A DNA stretch of 64,000 nt from Polytrichum commune (GCA_950295325.1 OX485806.1:41356001-41420000), one strand, 5' to 3'; counted from the first letter of the stretch, positions 24,512 to 36,466 are shown. Numbers and translations are program-made. The notes: generated by a model from the sequence alone, not told the origin.

Positions 24512-25180
24512 AGTCCACCCTTGATAAGTGTCACCCCGATAAGTGTTAAAATCGCATGAGCCAAGAAAAATTGTGCTCCCCCTCAAAAATCCAAAAATTA
24601 CACTAAGTGCTATTACTAATTGTTAAGAGAATTTTATTAAAATTATGTTCCCTTCAAGGAATTTACCTCGACGAGTGTTAATTTAGATGAAAGTGAGGCT
24701 ATGAAATTTTTATAGCTTGGATGAAATTGACAAAAACCCTAACCCTAAACCCTAAACCCTAAACCCTTCTACATTATTGAAAAAATTGGCATTGATATCT
24801 ACAGAGAGCAAAACTAGACCCACTATGAATGCACATGAGTTCATCAATGATGAACTTAAATTTCATCTAAACTATCTCTATGTATTTATTGAGGAGGAAA
24901 TTCTAACTATGATTGATGAAAGAGATGATGTAGGTGACAATGAACCCATTAACAATACGTAGAGTGCAATGTGCAAATTGGTGATGTGCTAATAAATAAA
25001 GTAGGATTCAAGGATGTTGAAAATGCATTAGTGACCTTTAAACAAATTTTGGAACAAAAACCTACTAATGTTACACCTCTCATTCAAAGCATTTGAACCA
25101 CTTCAAAAGAATATAGGATCTTGACGTCCACGAGAATCTCATTAAACTACTATAGATTTGTTCTTTCATTACAATTAGAT
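24512..25180 (+). mobile_element. Tigger/pogo relic
   Basis: TAGTCCACCCTTGATAAGTG at 24512 resembles a Tigger terminal end. Downstream, frames on the plus strand read like the acidic C-terminal tail of a DDE_1 transposase (IEEEILTMIDERDD near 24890; VENALVTFKQILEQKPTN near 25014-25070) with stops between them. The catalytic core is missing, so this would be an internally deleted copy. An interstitial telomere tract (24735-24767) lies inside. The right end was not found. Confidence 0.4.
24735..24767 (-). repeat. Interstitial telomere-type repeat
   Basis: About four copies of CCCTAAA, the inverted plant telomere unit, with one irregular first unit. Confidence 0.85.
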
Positions 25181-26079
25181 GTATGATGACATTCATATTT
25201 TATGTAATTTCATCCTTCATTTCTATTAATATTATTTTTGTGAGCGTCAAAATTGCCCCCAACGGCAATTTGGCTCACAATTGAGGTGTTTTAGCAAAAT
25301 CATTAGATTAGTAATAGGGAAATTTAGCAAAAAAACCATTTAGATTAAGGTAGGTTGGCTAGGGGTGCTTTACCCTTGGGGTAAAATTCTTGGGCAAGTA
25401 GAAATTAAAACCTAAGGGGTAAAAAGGAAATACCTTTTATCCAAATTGGAAGCGTGAAAGTAGTGGGCTAGTTAGTAGGTAGGTTAAATTAGGAACAACC
25501 AAATCAAGCAAGCAAAAGTCAAGCGGCGGTAAAACAAGGGTATTTCCGAAAGCGGCCACGAAAGAAAACAAAGTGACAACTACGAGCGTAAGGGATTTTG
25601 CCAACTAGGGCAAGGGGCCAATATTGCCACCTTTGCCAACCAAAAATGAATTTCAAACGGAAATGGAAAAGCCTTTCTAAGGGCTTGAGCAATTGAGATG
25701 CGATGTGACATCTTTCACCCTCATTTACCTCCGAGGGCTTGGTTGCCACCATTCAAGAAACGGGACCCCTCGGTGAACGGAAGGGAGAAAAAACCCAACC
25801 CTTTATTCGAAGGGTGATAAAAATCCCTCTTTCCCTTTCAATCATCTCTCCAAATTTTCATTTAGCATAGCGAAGCCCTCTAGAATTTTAGTCAGAAGGA
25901 GAAAACATCCTTATTCATTCAATACAGTTATAAGCTAGAATTCTTCTAGTTGGAATTCTTAAGAAAATGTAGTATGTTTTTTAATACCCCTAAGTAGCTG
26001 TGCCACTTCCAAGGAAGTGTAATGAACACAAAAATTTCAATTTAGCCTTCATATTTTAAGTGAATGTAGCCCTTTTTGT

Positions 26080-26700
26080 TAGCTTTTCAAAAAACCTAAA
26101 ATTGTTAGAATCAGAGTTACGGAGCAAACGTTATGAGTGTTTGCGTGAAGGAGTCCCAGCTGCCTCTTAAATTACAAGCGCTGACTTTGCAAGCGCATAA
26201 CTAAAAGAAAAATGATCCAGTTGCTTTGATATTCAAATGCGTTATAGTTCTTATTGTTGGCTTTTTAGAAAGTATAAGTTTGTCACAATCAGATTTAAGG
26301 AGTGAGAGTTATGAATGTTTGAATGAAGGTATACCGACTATCTTTTAAAATATAAGAGCTAACTTTGTAAGTTCATACCCGCAAGAGGAAGCATGCAGTT
26401 GTTTTGATATTTAATTCAATTGGAGATCTGATTTTAAGGTTTCAAGAAAGCCTAAGCTTGCTGGAATCTAAGTTAATAAGAAAAAGTTATGGATGTTTGA
26501 ATGAAGGTATCCCAGCTGCCTCTTGAATTCTAAGAACCTACTTTGTAAGCTCATATCTTTAAGAAGATCCATGCACTTGCTTTGATAATTGGATGACTTA
26601 TAGTTTTTGTTGTAAGCTTTCCAGATTACTAAGAATTGTTCCAATTAAAGCTTGTGAGCAAAAATTGTGGCCGTTTAAACGAAGGGGTGTCTGTTGCCTT
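26080..26700 (+). repeat. Diverged ~178-bp tandem array
   Basis: Anchors of the form GTTATGRRTGTTTGMRTGAAGG occur at about 26130, 26307, 26485 and 26664, spaced 177, 178 and 179 bp. Between them are shared CCAGCTGCCTCTT-, AAGCTCATA- and TGCTTTGATA-like blocks. There are about 3.6 units. Confidence 0.75.
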
Positions 26701-27389
26701 ACGAGAAGATGTTCGTCCATCCAAGGCTGGCGGGTACGAGTTGGTGTTGTGGGCGGCCTAGCGTTGGAGTAGGGGTTCCGCACCAACCATCGCCAAGCCA
26801 AGATGGGAGTCACTCGATAAGATTTTTAACCCTACACCCTTCAATTTAGGAATGGAGGGAGTGCAGCAAAGGTAAATTCTCACCCTAACCTAACTATTCA
26901 TGTAGGATTAGGGGGGCATTATTCACCTAGCCGCCGAGGGGATTCCAACTCCTATGTGTGCGGAGCCTCTCGGTTAAATGTTGTGGTAGTAGCTTTCCAT
27001 TCATAGCTCGTTCGTGTGTGGTGAAGCCGAGTTAATCACCGGCATGACCACTATGTATATTTGTAGGTGGTAAGGTGGAAGTAATGACCTACGAAACCAC
27101 CATCATGTTGTTGGCCCCAAGGGTTGGAGGTGATAATCCCAACCCTTGAAGATTGTGCAACATGTTGAACACATTGGTTGTCCTATTCTCCGGTCCTATC
27201 AAGTTGAATTTTTGTGGTCAAACTGTATTAAAGATAGATAGATAGAAACTCCGGTCCCTTTTTAGCAAGGGGCCGGCGTGAATAAAGTGTCCGTTCGTAA
27301 TGCCAATGACCCGATGCCCACTGGACAAGGGGACACTGGGACAATACTACTCTCCCCTTTCGAGGATGGACACTATAGTGACACACTAT

Positions 27390-27605
27390 ACTAGTTCCTA
27401 GCTAGCCACTAGTGCCTTGAAGATACCGGACATGGTATCCCCCCAAAGGGCTTTGAGGTACCCATACAACAAGGTCCAAGGACCCCCCACCATAGTTGGG
27501 TGGACTAAGGTGGTGAGCACCACGCCGGCATGGGGAATAGAACCCACAACCTCCTCATTGGGGGCCATGAGCCCTAACCACCAAGCCAAGGCCCGTGGTG
27601 CCTAA
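27390..27605 (-). mobile_element. tRNA-derived SINE
   Basis: On the minus strand an A box (TGGCTTGGTGGTTAGGG, 27588-27572) is followed by a B box (GGGTTCTATTCCCC, 27545-27532) with start-to-start spacing of 43 nt, as in tRNA-type pol III promoters. A body follows that contains CCACCCAACTATGGTGGG, also present in variant form in the repeats at 30650-31118. No complete cloverleaf exists, so it is not a tRNA gene. Possible short flanking duplications (TGCCT near 27412 and 27599) are unconvincing. Confidence 0.6.
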
Positions 27606-28752
27606 CCGTGTTAAACTAATTAATAACTAACAAAATTCATACAGCCTTCGTGGGCAAAAACCAACCGGAAACTTAACTCGGAGGATTGGGACTACCCTCG
27701 ACGGCAAAGATCGGAGGGTATAAGTATCAATCAACCTTCAAGAGACCTGCACAGGGCCTTGAAGGGTTCGGGTTAGGGCGTGCACCAAACATGTAGGTGG
27801 TGATGCCATATATTATGAACTTAATAACATAGGCTTTGTTCAATCAACCATAAACTAAGAATGAAGGTTGAAAGGGTGGGACTTAATTAAGATCCCCCCA
27901 TTTAGAAAATTTAATATATAAGAAATAAAGAATTAGAGGTGGCCCAAGGTAAAATGTAAGGTTATTTCATTCATTAGGGTTAGGTTGCCTTGATCCCAAG
28001 GCTGATGTGTCTACGCGTAGACTAGGATAGATTAGGCATTAAGTTAGGGAACTTGATAATTACCTTAGGCACTTAAAATCTAAGCATAACCTATCGGAAG
28101 GATACGATGCGATTATCAAATCCCTCCACAAACATAAAACACCCATTAAATATCATAACACCCGGGTTCGGCTTGGGCACCTGCCAAGGCATGCCACCCT
28201 CACCGAAGGGCTTGTGCGGTACTTTTAGGCTCCCTCGGAGGGGGATGTCCAAAAGCACCACAATTTTTTTAAATTCTAAAATCATGTAAGTGTTAAAAAT
28301 ATTAACACCACATAAAAGTTACTAGTTTCCTTGCTCTGAAATGTTAACACATCTTGAGGGTGGATCATAGGTACCAACTTCAAGTCCCTAACCTTACCTC
28401 TAGCTCCCAAAACCTCATTGCCCTTGCTCTCATTGGTCGTTGCTATTCAATTGTCTATATATAAATTTATGGGCCGGGGCTCCCCACACTTATGACCTTG
28501 CCTCAATAATAACAAGGGCCCCTTACTTTAAAGCTTTGTCTGTTACAGCAATATAGTGCTGAACATCCAATTTCCACGTAGGATATTGCAAAGGTGTTGA
28601 CCAATTTGAATACGATACGTGGCAGACTTTTTCTAAACATGAAATGGTGCTGAACAGGGAACTCCGTGGGGAACGAGAAGGGAACTCTCTTGGGAACTCC
28701 ATCTCTCTTGTTACCCGAACCTAATTCTGGCGAGTTTAAGTCAGTCCTCCGA

Positions 28753-31700
28753 ATGCGGTGCTCCGAAATAGCGGTTGCAAGGTTGTTTTCACACTGCAAG
28801 CGACAAAGACAATTTGACATTGCAATGAACGAGGTGCTAAAAATCATTCAGTCATTCTCTTTCCTTTCTCATTTGATGCTGGCGTGTTGCTTGGAAGGAA
28901 TTTTCTCCCTGTGCTCCTTCAATTGCCCTCAAATGGCGTTTTGTGAGGAGCTGGGTTCACGGTATAATTCACCATTTAGGATCGTGATTGTGTATGTATG
29001 AGCAGACATTGAAATATATGTGCAGAGAACTTGATCTGTTAGTTGTAGATGTGGACTCCATTTCGCTGAATTAATAACTGCAGCCTTGACATCTTCCAGG
29101 TCGGGTATTGGTGGTGCCTGCCATCGTCATAAAGACACAGAATTTCTTCATGGTAATGTTGGACCAATATGCCGAACGGCTGTCACCTTGTATAAGATAA
29201 TTCTACACTAGATTTTTGGAGAGGAGCAGCTTATCAAGTTTATCGAATCTACTGCAGAGGGAGGGTGTCAAAAGGTCCATTCCTTGGTGCAAATTCAGGG
29301 ACACCTTAGTGATCTTTGAAAAAAGTAATTCTATTGGCCACTAATCTCCTCTGTTACAATATAAAATTCACTCAATAATGATTAACCTGTAATCAACCCT
29401 GTACAAATTAGCTCTCCTCCCTGCCATTGGACGACAAGTACCTGAGCCAAAAATTCACAATCTCCAATGCTGAAACACCCACACATTGCTGTTGATGTGA
29501 CTGAATTTCAACGAATTTGTAGGAATAGCGCAAGTCTTGTCGGATTTAAAGGGAAGTTCCTTGGCTATGGATATGTAACCAATTCTCATGCTATAATATC
29601 TGTGGTAGCAGATCCTCAGGAGACAGGGTTACGAGTTGTGGCTTTGCTAGCTTGAAAAACTTAGTTGGACTGCTAGTTGGACATCTTGTTTTTTGAGTAA
29701 ATTTTGGACAAGGTGGTTGCAACATTCAAATTTGAAGTAAACCATATAATCAAATATTTTCAGATGTTATCACATACCAAAATGTGGTCCTTACCTTTTT
29801 CCACGCTGAGTCTTCTAGAGTTTTCTGTAGAACTCATGGAATTGTAGTCACTTCTGGATCCCACTGCCTTGGAGTGGACGATTTTTGGGACATCAATGGT
29901 GGACGTCACTAGAGTACAGGCCTGAACTTCATTAGGAAACAAAACACTCTTCGAAAAGAAAATAAAAATAAAAATAATTGAAAAAGGTCATACTCATACG
30001 GGTTTCATGTGGACAGAGCCATGGCAACAGCAGGGTTTTCATTTTGTGGAACGTGATTTGGAATCTCGAATAGGAAGATTCTTGTTTAACTTATATTTCA
30101 GTGCGTAACATATGGTGTCTAGGGAAAAATTAACCAATTTACATAATCCATTATAATATGCTACTTGAATGCTCATAATAAGTTATTATTTGTTCCGAAC
30201 CTGGTCTCTTTTGCCTTATTATGACTGCACTCTGATGTGCCTATACCCCATAAGATTTTTAAGGTGGATGCAGGCAGACAGGATGAGCGAAAGCATGACA
30301 ATGATGATGAGATTGCCTTCTCGATTGGTTTTGTGGAAATCAGTGGAGAAACTTTTGGGTGTGTCGAGCTGGTGCACAGGTGAGTGAGTTATGAATGATG
30401 GACATGCCCCTGTTACAGATAAATGGTTGCATGTCTTATGAAAGACTTGTGTTGAACTACTGTAGTCATGACTTGCAACACATGTCGTTCAAATATGAAA
30501 GCTTCTTCACATTGTGAAACACATTAGAGAAGAACTGTTGGATGAATAGATGCTCACACCTTCCCCAAAGCAGAAGGACATGAACTTGGTTGACTGAACC
30601 CTAAACCCGTAAATTTTAGAAATGAGGACAAAAGAAGGGATGACTCTGAAGTTGCCACCAGTGTGGTGTTCATCTTCTAGGTGGAGACAAGCCAACCTGC
30701 ATCTATCTTCCCCAAGGGCAAGCCCCCAGATTCCCATGTGATTTGTTGAAGATATTAGGTTCACACAGATACCCCCACTAGTAATGGGTGGGGCATATTG
30801 GTAGGGTGCATGAGAAAATTAAGTGGAAAGAAAGAAAGAGAGAAAGACAACTTTGATGTTGCCATTGGTGTGAATTATAGTGTTTATTCATTTTCGAGTT
30901 GGTCTAAGTCTATGTAATCTTGAAATGGGCATTACGAGAACTAGAGGAAGATTGTTGCCTCCTTTTGGAGGTAAACACCTTGAACGGGTGTGGACAAGCT
31001 GGCCAACACCTATCTCCCCCAAGGGCAAGCCCCTAGATTTCCACATGGTTGGTTGAAAATACCCGGATACACCCACTATGATTGGGTGGAGGACCACAGG
31101 TGGTAGGGTGCATTAGACATCAAGTGCTAGGTCACCCATCCTAGTACTATTTTGGCCTTGGGCATCTTAACCTTGGAGTTCCCATGGGATTTGGGTTAAG
31201 GCCTTGGGTTTAAAGCCACCCTTGAAGTGTTAAGAAGGTCACCCATCCTAGCACTATTCCAGCCTCCGGTGGCCTAACCACAGAATTCCCATGGGATCCA
31301 GGTTAAGGCCTAGGATTGAAGCCACCCTCTGTAATATTGATGGGAAGGGTATGCTCAAATTGCTACTAGAGTGGTTTTCTGAGGCATTGTTGGGGATATG
31401 TGTGACCAAGATGTCTGTGCAATCACACTCTTCAAGTGTCCCTGGCCTATGTACCCTTCTTTCACCATGGTCATGTCCTCTAATGGATGAAGGAGCAGTG
31501 GAAAAATCGGGTTTGCATCACATTCATCAGTCTGGAAGAGATCATCCCCAAGTGACAATTCTTCGGGTTTGTATCAGATGTCCCTCATCATGGAAAGAGA
31601 GATGCTTGTTTCTACAATGCGGAGAAAATGTGATTGACATTGATAGAGTATGTTGCACTGGATTCAGGTTAAGCACAAACAATTGAAGAACTATGGGAGG

Positions 31701-32087
31701 AGTATTTTATGGATTCCATGCAGTGGTGGGACAACAGAGATGACAAGGTATCATCAGATAGAACTACCAGTCTGTTGATGCTAGAATTTGATGATTGACT
31801 AGGATCAACAAGTGAGGGAATGTTTATTGCTTGTTTTATGGGAACTGAGTGTAACAATAAGCATAGTTTTGTTTTTGTACAAACTGGAGTGTAGTTAAAG
31901 GCGTGTAGGTCACTGTAGTTATTACCAACATAGTCCTTGATTGTGGGTGCAGATTAAATATAAGTAGGGTTTACCAGATATGATTGCTAGTTTGAGGTGC
32001 CTACAGAGAAATCCCAAGTCACCTGACTTCAACATAAAGGTGACAAGAAAAACACCCTGGATAGATGGCTGGTCAACTCCATCATGA
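28753..32087 (+). CDS. OSB-like organellar ssDNA-binding protein (partial model)
   Basis: The clearest part is the C-terminal PDF motif of plant OSB proteins. Exon 31674-31747 encodes IEELWEEYF...MQWWDNRDDK and exon 32007-32087 continues in phase with RNPKSPDFNIKVTRK and TPWIDGW to a stop at 32087. Upstream, 29467-29640 reads like the start of an SSB OB-fold (EFQRICRNSASLVGFKGK, ISVVADPQ), and 30257-30379 is a further possible exon ending at a good donor (CACAG|GTGAGT). An Arg-rich start near 28753 (MRCSEIAVARLFSHCKR) could be an organellar targeting peptide. Family knowledge: OSBs bind single-stranded DNA in plastids or mitochondria and restrain recombination. The middle exons are not resolved, so the gene may be intact or decayed. 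The large intron carries SINE-like and 5S-derived repeats. Confidence 0.55.
30650..31118 (-). repeat. Two copies of a SINE-like repeat
   Basis: Segments at about 30650-30815 and 30855-31118 share CCCCAAGGGCAAGCCCC, CCACATGG/CCCATGTG-like, CCCACTAnnAnTGGGTGG and GGTAGGGTGCAT blocks. The copies are diverged and separated by a GAAA-rich tract (30829-30848) that could be a minus-strand tail. Their body motif also appears in the SINE at 27390-27605. Confidence 0.5.
31129..31223 (-). pseudogene. 5S rRNA-derived sequence, unit 1
   Basis: The minus strand follows plant 5S rRNA from its GGGTG start through ATCCCAT, GAACTCC, GTTAAG and TAGTACTAGGATGGGTGACC, roughly the first 90 bases, with many substitutions between. 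The 3' end of 5S is absent. It is not a functional gene. Confidence 0.7.
31236..31330 (-). pseudogene. 5S rRNA-derived sequence, unit 2
   Basis: A second 95-bp unit in the same orientation, 107 bp from the first, has GGATCCCATGGGAATTC, GGTTA and TAGTGCTAGGATGGGTGACC. Its length and truncation point match unit 1, which suggests both belong to one repeat type rather than to a 5S array. Confidence 0.7.
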
Positions 32088-34340
32088 GTGAGCGCAGCAC
32101 TGAAATTGGTGAGTGAAGGGAATTTGCAATCTTGTTCTGGTCATTGCACTAGAGATTCCAAGGACTTTGCATTACGGAACAGGTATTGCCATGAGCATGT
32201 AACTTTAGATTTGTGCTGTTTCCCTATCTTAATGACAAAAAGTACAACACATGTGTTTGCTGTAATTTGTTGTTAGGTGCCTGTCATCTGAATTTTGTGG
32301 TAGATCAGCTTATTTTCAAATTTTGGTGATTCAATGATCGAGATTCACTTGACACTCTACTTTAGTCCATAATTGCTGAAAGTTAGTCACTACATACTTA
32401 AAAGTGGTTCAATAGTTGTTAAGATGAACCTACAGACTATTGGTAAGGTAAGGAAGGGTTTTTAGTTAGTGACCATGGACATATGAAAAGTGTGAGGAAA
32501 TGGTTGGGATCAGGCTATAGACAGATGAAACTCTTGAGGGTCTCGTTCCTTGATTCCCTCAAACTTACATAGTCCTGTAGGCCATGGACACAAGCAGTCA
32601 ATTGTGAAGACTCAAGTAATTTATTTTCAGAAAGTTTGATAATCCTCTCGGGAAGAGAGTAGATGTGCATGGTGAGATAACTTTGTTGAAGTACAAGTGG
32701 TTTTGTTTGGAATCAAGGTGGGAAGCTTATTTTTCATCATCAACTTACTTTGTGTAAAACTTGTGTGATTAGAGCAATTGAGTGATGAACTCAAGCTTGT
32801 TCATTCGAGATATAGTATTCCTCTCGAGAAGAGAGCAAATCTATCCACAAGATTGAGCAGGTCAATTGTCCCATAAGGAGAATTGGGTGTGAAGCCCTTT
32901 GCTGTTATTGAGAGTTCTCATTTAAAACTTGAATTTATCTTATAATGTCACATGTGGGCCATAATTTGATTGATGCACCAAGGCGTGAAGTCTATGGTCA
33001 ATGAAGCAAAGCTTCTAAGTTACAATTTCAGTGAACAAATAGTCTCGGGAAAGTGAAAGGTCTAGTGGAATTAATATGTATTGAAATCATTCGAGCAATA
33101 GTCTAAAGCGGATAGAGTAGCCGGGGTGTGAAGCTCTAGGCTATGGTTGAAGTAAAACTTCTATTGTCTAGAGTGCTAAGCTCCTGATAATGATCAAATA
33201 AACTATTGTCTTGCGGTTGAATGTGACTATTACCTGTGTGAAGAACTAAGATTGATAGAGATAAATGGTCTATGTGAAGTAGGTCATTAACGTCTTGCGA
33301 CTGAACCTGAGAAGGGTTAAGAGAAGGGCATAGGTAATTCATTCGACAACTTCTTTAATACCATGGTCTGCGAGAGGCCTTAATCGTTGAAGTAATTATT
33401 AAGTTGTAAATTGTCCATGGCTCATGGTCATGAGAAAATTATATACTTAATTCTTATAAATCTCATATGAGAAGAGGATGATTATTATAAAACTAGATTG
33501 GGTGAAGCAATAATGTTAGGGTAAGAGAACCCCAAATGCAAAACTCAATGCTGCGTGCTATGGTCAAGGTGAGAATTCCATAGTAGTGTCGGGATTTTCC
33601 CATGTTAAATGGGATTCACCTTTAATCACTGCTTAAAAGGAAGTCTGGAAGACCAACAGACATGTACACTTGACCAAAGACACTTGAAGGCTACACGGTC
33701 CATCTTGACCATTGTCTGTTGAAGAGCCGAAGTGATAGAGCCTTGATATTGTTGAGCTGCCACATATTAAAGGGAGGGTGACGTACTTCCAATTGATTGA
33801 AGGCCAGGTAAGTTTCCCTTACTTTTTATATTTTGTTCAAGGAAGTTGACCAGGATTAATTAATTCTATCATTGCATCCCAACATATAATAAAAGAATTG
33901 AACTTATCCCAGTTTAATATTAATTACAAAAAGGGATATTGGAAATATAACATCGGAATTGTTGTCATAATTAATGAACCTATTAACCATGTGAAGTGTA
34001 ATTTAAGAAAAATAAATAAAATAATAATTGATGCCATGGGCACATGCACTAACGTGTATATGTCCAATAGCTTTGGACACTACAAGTGGAAGTCCTACAA
34101 TCGGTCCAAGTAAGGACGATTGTCCCACTACCTCATTAAAATTAAGATAAATCAACTAACATTGTAACCCTCAGAGTTGGTTCTACAGTATTTCATGATC
34201 CATTAAAATCATTAATTCATCAAAGAAGGATCATTGTTCAAATTGGGGTGCCCTTGGCCCTAATTATATGTGATTATTGGTTACTCAAAAAGACTATTCA
34301 TGAGCTATGACTCCCTACATTGAAATCCATTGTATAGCGA
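32088..34340. other. Intergenic with faint ~170-bp repeats
   Basis: No gene recognised. Between 32640 and 33400, motifs like CTCGGGAAGAGAG (32648), CTCGAGAAGAGAG (32823), CTCGGGAAAGTGA (33042) and CTTGCGGTTGAA (33212) recur at 155-220 bp, suggesting a very old tandem array. Confidence 0.35.
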
Positions 34341-35880
34341 GTCGTTACTACTTGACAATGGTTGGATGTAAAGGAGAGACTTGCATAACATGGATATGGG
34401 TTTGAAGCATATGAACCTTTTCTCCGAATTCAAAAAGAGGGTTGTGTACCAAATGTAGCCACTTATGTGAGCACACTGAATGCATGTGCAAGTGCATGGG
34501 CTTTGGAATGGGTGAAGGAGGTGCATAGTCATGTTGATGAAGCATGTCTTCAGTCGGATTTGCGAGTGGGCAATGCACTCATTTACATGTATGCAAAAGT
34601 GGTATTACTGATGATGCCTGTCAAATTTTTGACAAAGTGGAGCAACACAATGTCATCACATGGAATGTGATGATTTGTGCACATGCAGAAGGTGGTTGTG
34701 GTGTTGAAGCATATCAACTCTTTCTTAACATGCAATAGAACGGCTTCAAACCGAATGCATTCACTTACACGAGCACCCTGAATCCATATTGTGCAAGTGC
34801 AGGGGCTTTGAGGTTGGCGAAGGGGGTTCCCAGCCATGCGCTCAAAGCAGGACTTGAGGGCCGGATTTGCGTGTGGGCACTGCGCTTGTCAATATGTATA
34901 CAAAGAGTGGGAGGATTGATGATGCGCGATGAGTTTTTGACACAATGGAGGAAGAGGATGTTGTAACATGGAACGTGATGATTGGTGGACTTGCACAACA
35001 TGGATGTGGGCATGAATCTTTGAAAAATTTCAGAACAATGATTGCAGAGGGTGGGAAGCCGAGTGTGTACTCATTTGTGGCAGTTTTGTCAGCCTGTAGT
35101 CATGCAGACCTTGTTGACAAAGGCCGTGGACTCTTCTCGGCTATGGTGCTAGATTATGGCATCGAACTTACTGTGTTGTATTGTAACTGCATGGTGGACC
35201 TTCTCGGGAGAGCAGGGCACTTGGAGGAAACAAGACTGTTCATTGCTACCATGCCAGTTGATGCAAACGGAGCAACTTGGGGAGCATTGCTTGATGCTTG
35301 TAGAACTTATGGCAATGTGAAGTTGGGAGAATTTCTGCCAAAAAGCTTCTCAAGCTGGAACCTAATGATTCAAATGCATACGTGCTTCTGTCCAACATCT
35401 ACACCATAGCTGGGAAGTGGGAGGAGGTGTCGTCCTTGCGCACCTTGATGGAGGTGAGGGGTTTAAGCAAGGATCCGGGGCGTAGCTGGATTAAAGTTGA
35501 TAACAAGATCCATGCTTTTGTTGCAGGAGGTACATCTCACCCAAACTCGGAGGAGATATATGCTGGGTTGAGCAAATTAACTGAGAAAATTAGGGCTTCA
35601 GGCTACATTCCTACATTCAGGCTTGTGTCACAAAACACTGATGATGAGGATAAAAAACTCGATCTCTGCTCTCATAGTGAGAAATTGGCTATTGCTCATG
35701 GACTAATGAGGACACCCAATGAAGAATGATTCGTGTATATAAGAACCTTCAAGTGTGTTCAGATTGCCACACAGCAACTGAGTTCATCTTAAGGTGACTG
35801 GACAAGAGATTGTGGCAAGGGATGCGAATCGCTTTCACCACCTCAAAGGTGGCGTGTGTTCCTGCGGTGATTACTGGTGA
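34341..35880 (+). pseudogene. PPR-DYW protein pseudogene
   Basis: Successive frames give PPR units (VSTLNACAS, NALIYMYAK, NVITWNVMI, ALVNMYTKSG, DVVTWNVMIGGLAQHG, SACSHADLVDKG), an E/E+ region (GATWGALLDACRTYGNV, YVLLSNIYTIAGKWEEV, GRSWIKVDNKIHAFVAGG) and a DYW domain ending GDYW at 35869-35877. The deaminase HSEKLA and CSDCH metal-binding motifs are still encoded. The coding line is broken by an in-frame TAG (34736-34738), an in-frame TGA (34930-34932) and frameshifts near 34597, 34865, 35336, 35728 and 35792. Family knowledge: PLS-class PPR-DYW proteins edit organellar C to U. No introns are visible. The N-terminal part and targeting peptide are missing. Confidence 0.85.
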
Positions 35881-36013
35881 CCAGGTTGCACATCTTGCAC
35901 ACTACAAATTATCAATTGTTGGGAGATGCTGCACTACCTAGTGCCAATGCTAATTTAGTTATATGTTATTCCATGTCTTGTTACCTAAAGCTCTTGGTAA
36001 TCACTAGTGCAGA

Positions 36014-36466
36014 TAAGGTAGACAACCTTATTCGGTGACTTTTCTTAATCGGATACCTGTATTTGAGTGGTCTGTGGATAGGTGTGGAACCAAGAATGGT
36101 CACCGAAAAGACAAGTGTTTAAAAGAGATTGGATTACATGCTCAAAATATAATTACCATTCCAGGCTTGATAGTCAACATAATTTGGGGGGCGGTGACTT
36201 TATGGCCATTTAATGAGCACATGAGTCTTTATTTTGTTAAAGAAGAAGATATTCATATTTGCTCCGAAGACCAAAAAGACACGTGTTTAAAAGAGATTGA
36301 AAGTGCATGCTCAAAATATGATAATCATTGTAGGTGCAATGATTATGAGTAAAGCAACTACATGCTCAATTTGGATTTGCTAACCATTTTGTAATAATTG
36401 CATGTTTCATGTCCTAGGAAAAATGAGCTAGGTGAAAAAATAACCATTTAATACCTATCTACCTTA
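36014..36466. mobile_element. MITE family R2 (TAAGGTAGA ends), copy 1
   Basis: The left end TAAGGTAGACAAC and right end ATCTACCTTA are short inverted repeats bounding about 450 bp. The interior (GAGTGGTCTGTGGATAGGTG, TGGCCATTTAATGAGCACA, ATTTGGATTTGCTAACCAT) recurs at 59493-59830, 60037-60240 and 62520-62635, and inverted at 47463-47700 and 61430-61700. No target duplication was fixed and no coding is present. Confidence 0.6.

Larger units (their letters stand above)
25230..28500. mobile_element. LTR-retrotransposon-like non-coding sequence
   Basis: This block is less AT-rich than its flanks, lacks coding frames, and holds a ~178-bp array of a type often seen in LTR-element leaders (inference). 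Stretches such as GGAGGGTATAAGTATCAATC (27715) look like element-body sequence. No paired LTRs, primer-binding site or polypurine tract could be defined, so the class is only suggested. A tRNA-derived SINE lies inside at 27390-27605. Confidence 0.3.

Noticed and set aside
24777-24962. Independent small gene encoding an acidic protein
   Set aside because: Its content and position fit the tail of a decayed Tigger transposase with an adjacent Tigger-like end.
26080-26700. CRISPR-like array
   Set aside because: Units are ~178 bp and diverged along their full length, with no short identical repeats and unique spacers; the genome is eukaryotic.
27390-27605. Candidate tRNA gene on the minus strand
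   Set aside because: A and B boxes are present but no acceptor or anticodon stem can be formed; SINE is the better explanation.
30169-30387. Short ORF as a separate gene
   Set aside because: It overlaps the possible OSB exon in another frame and has no start context or family.
31129-31330. Functional 5S rRNA genes
   Set aside because: Both units lack the last quarter of 5S and carry many substitutions.
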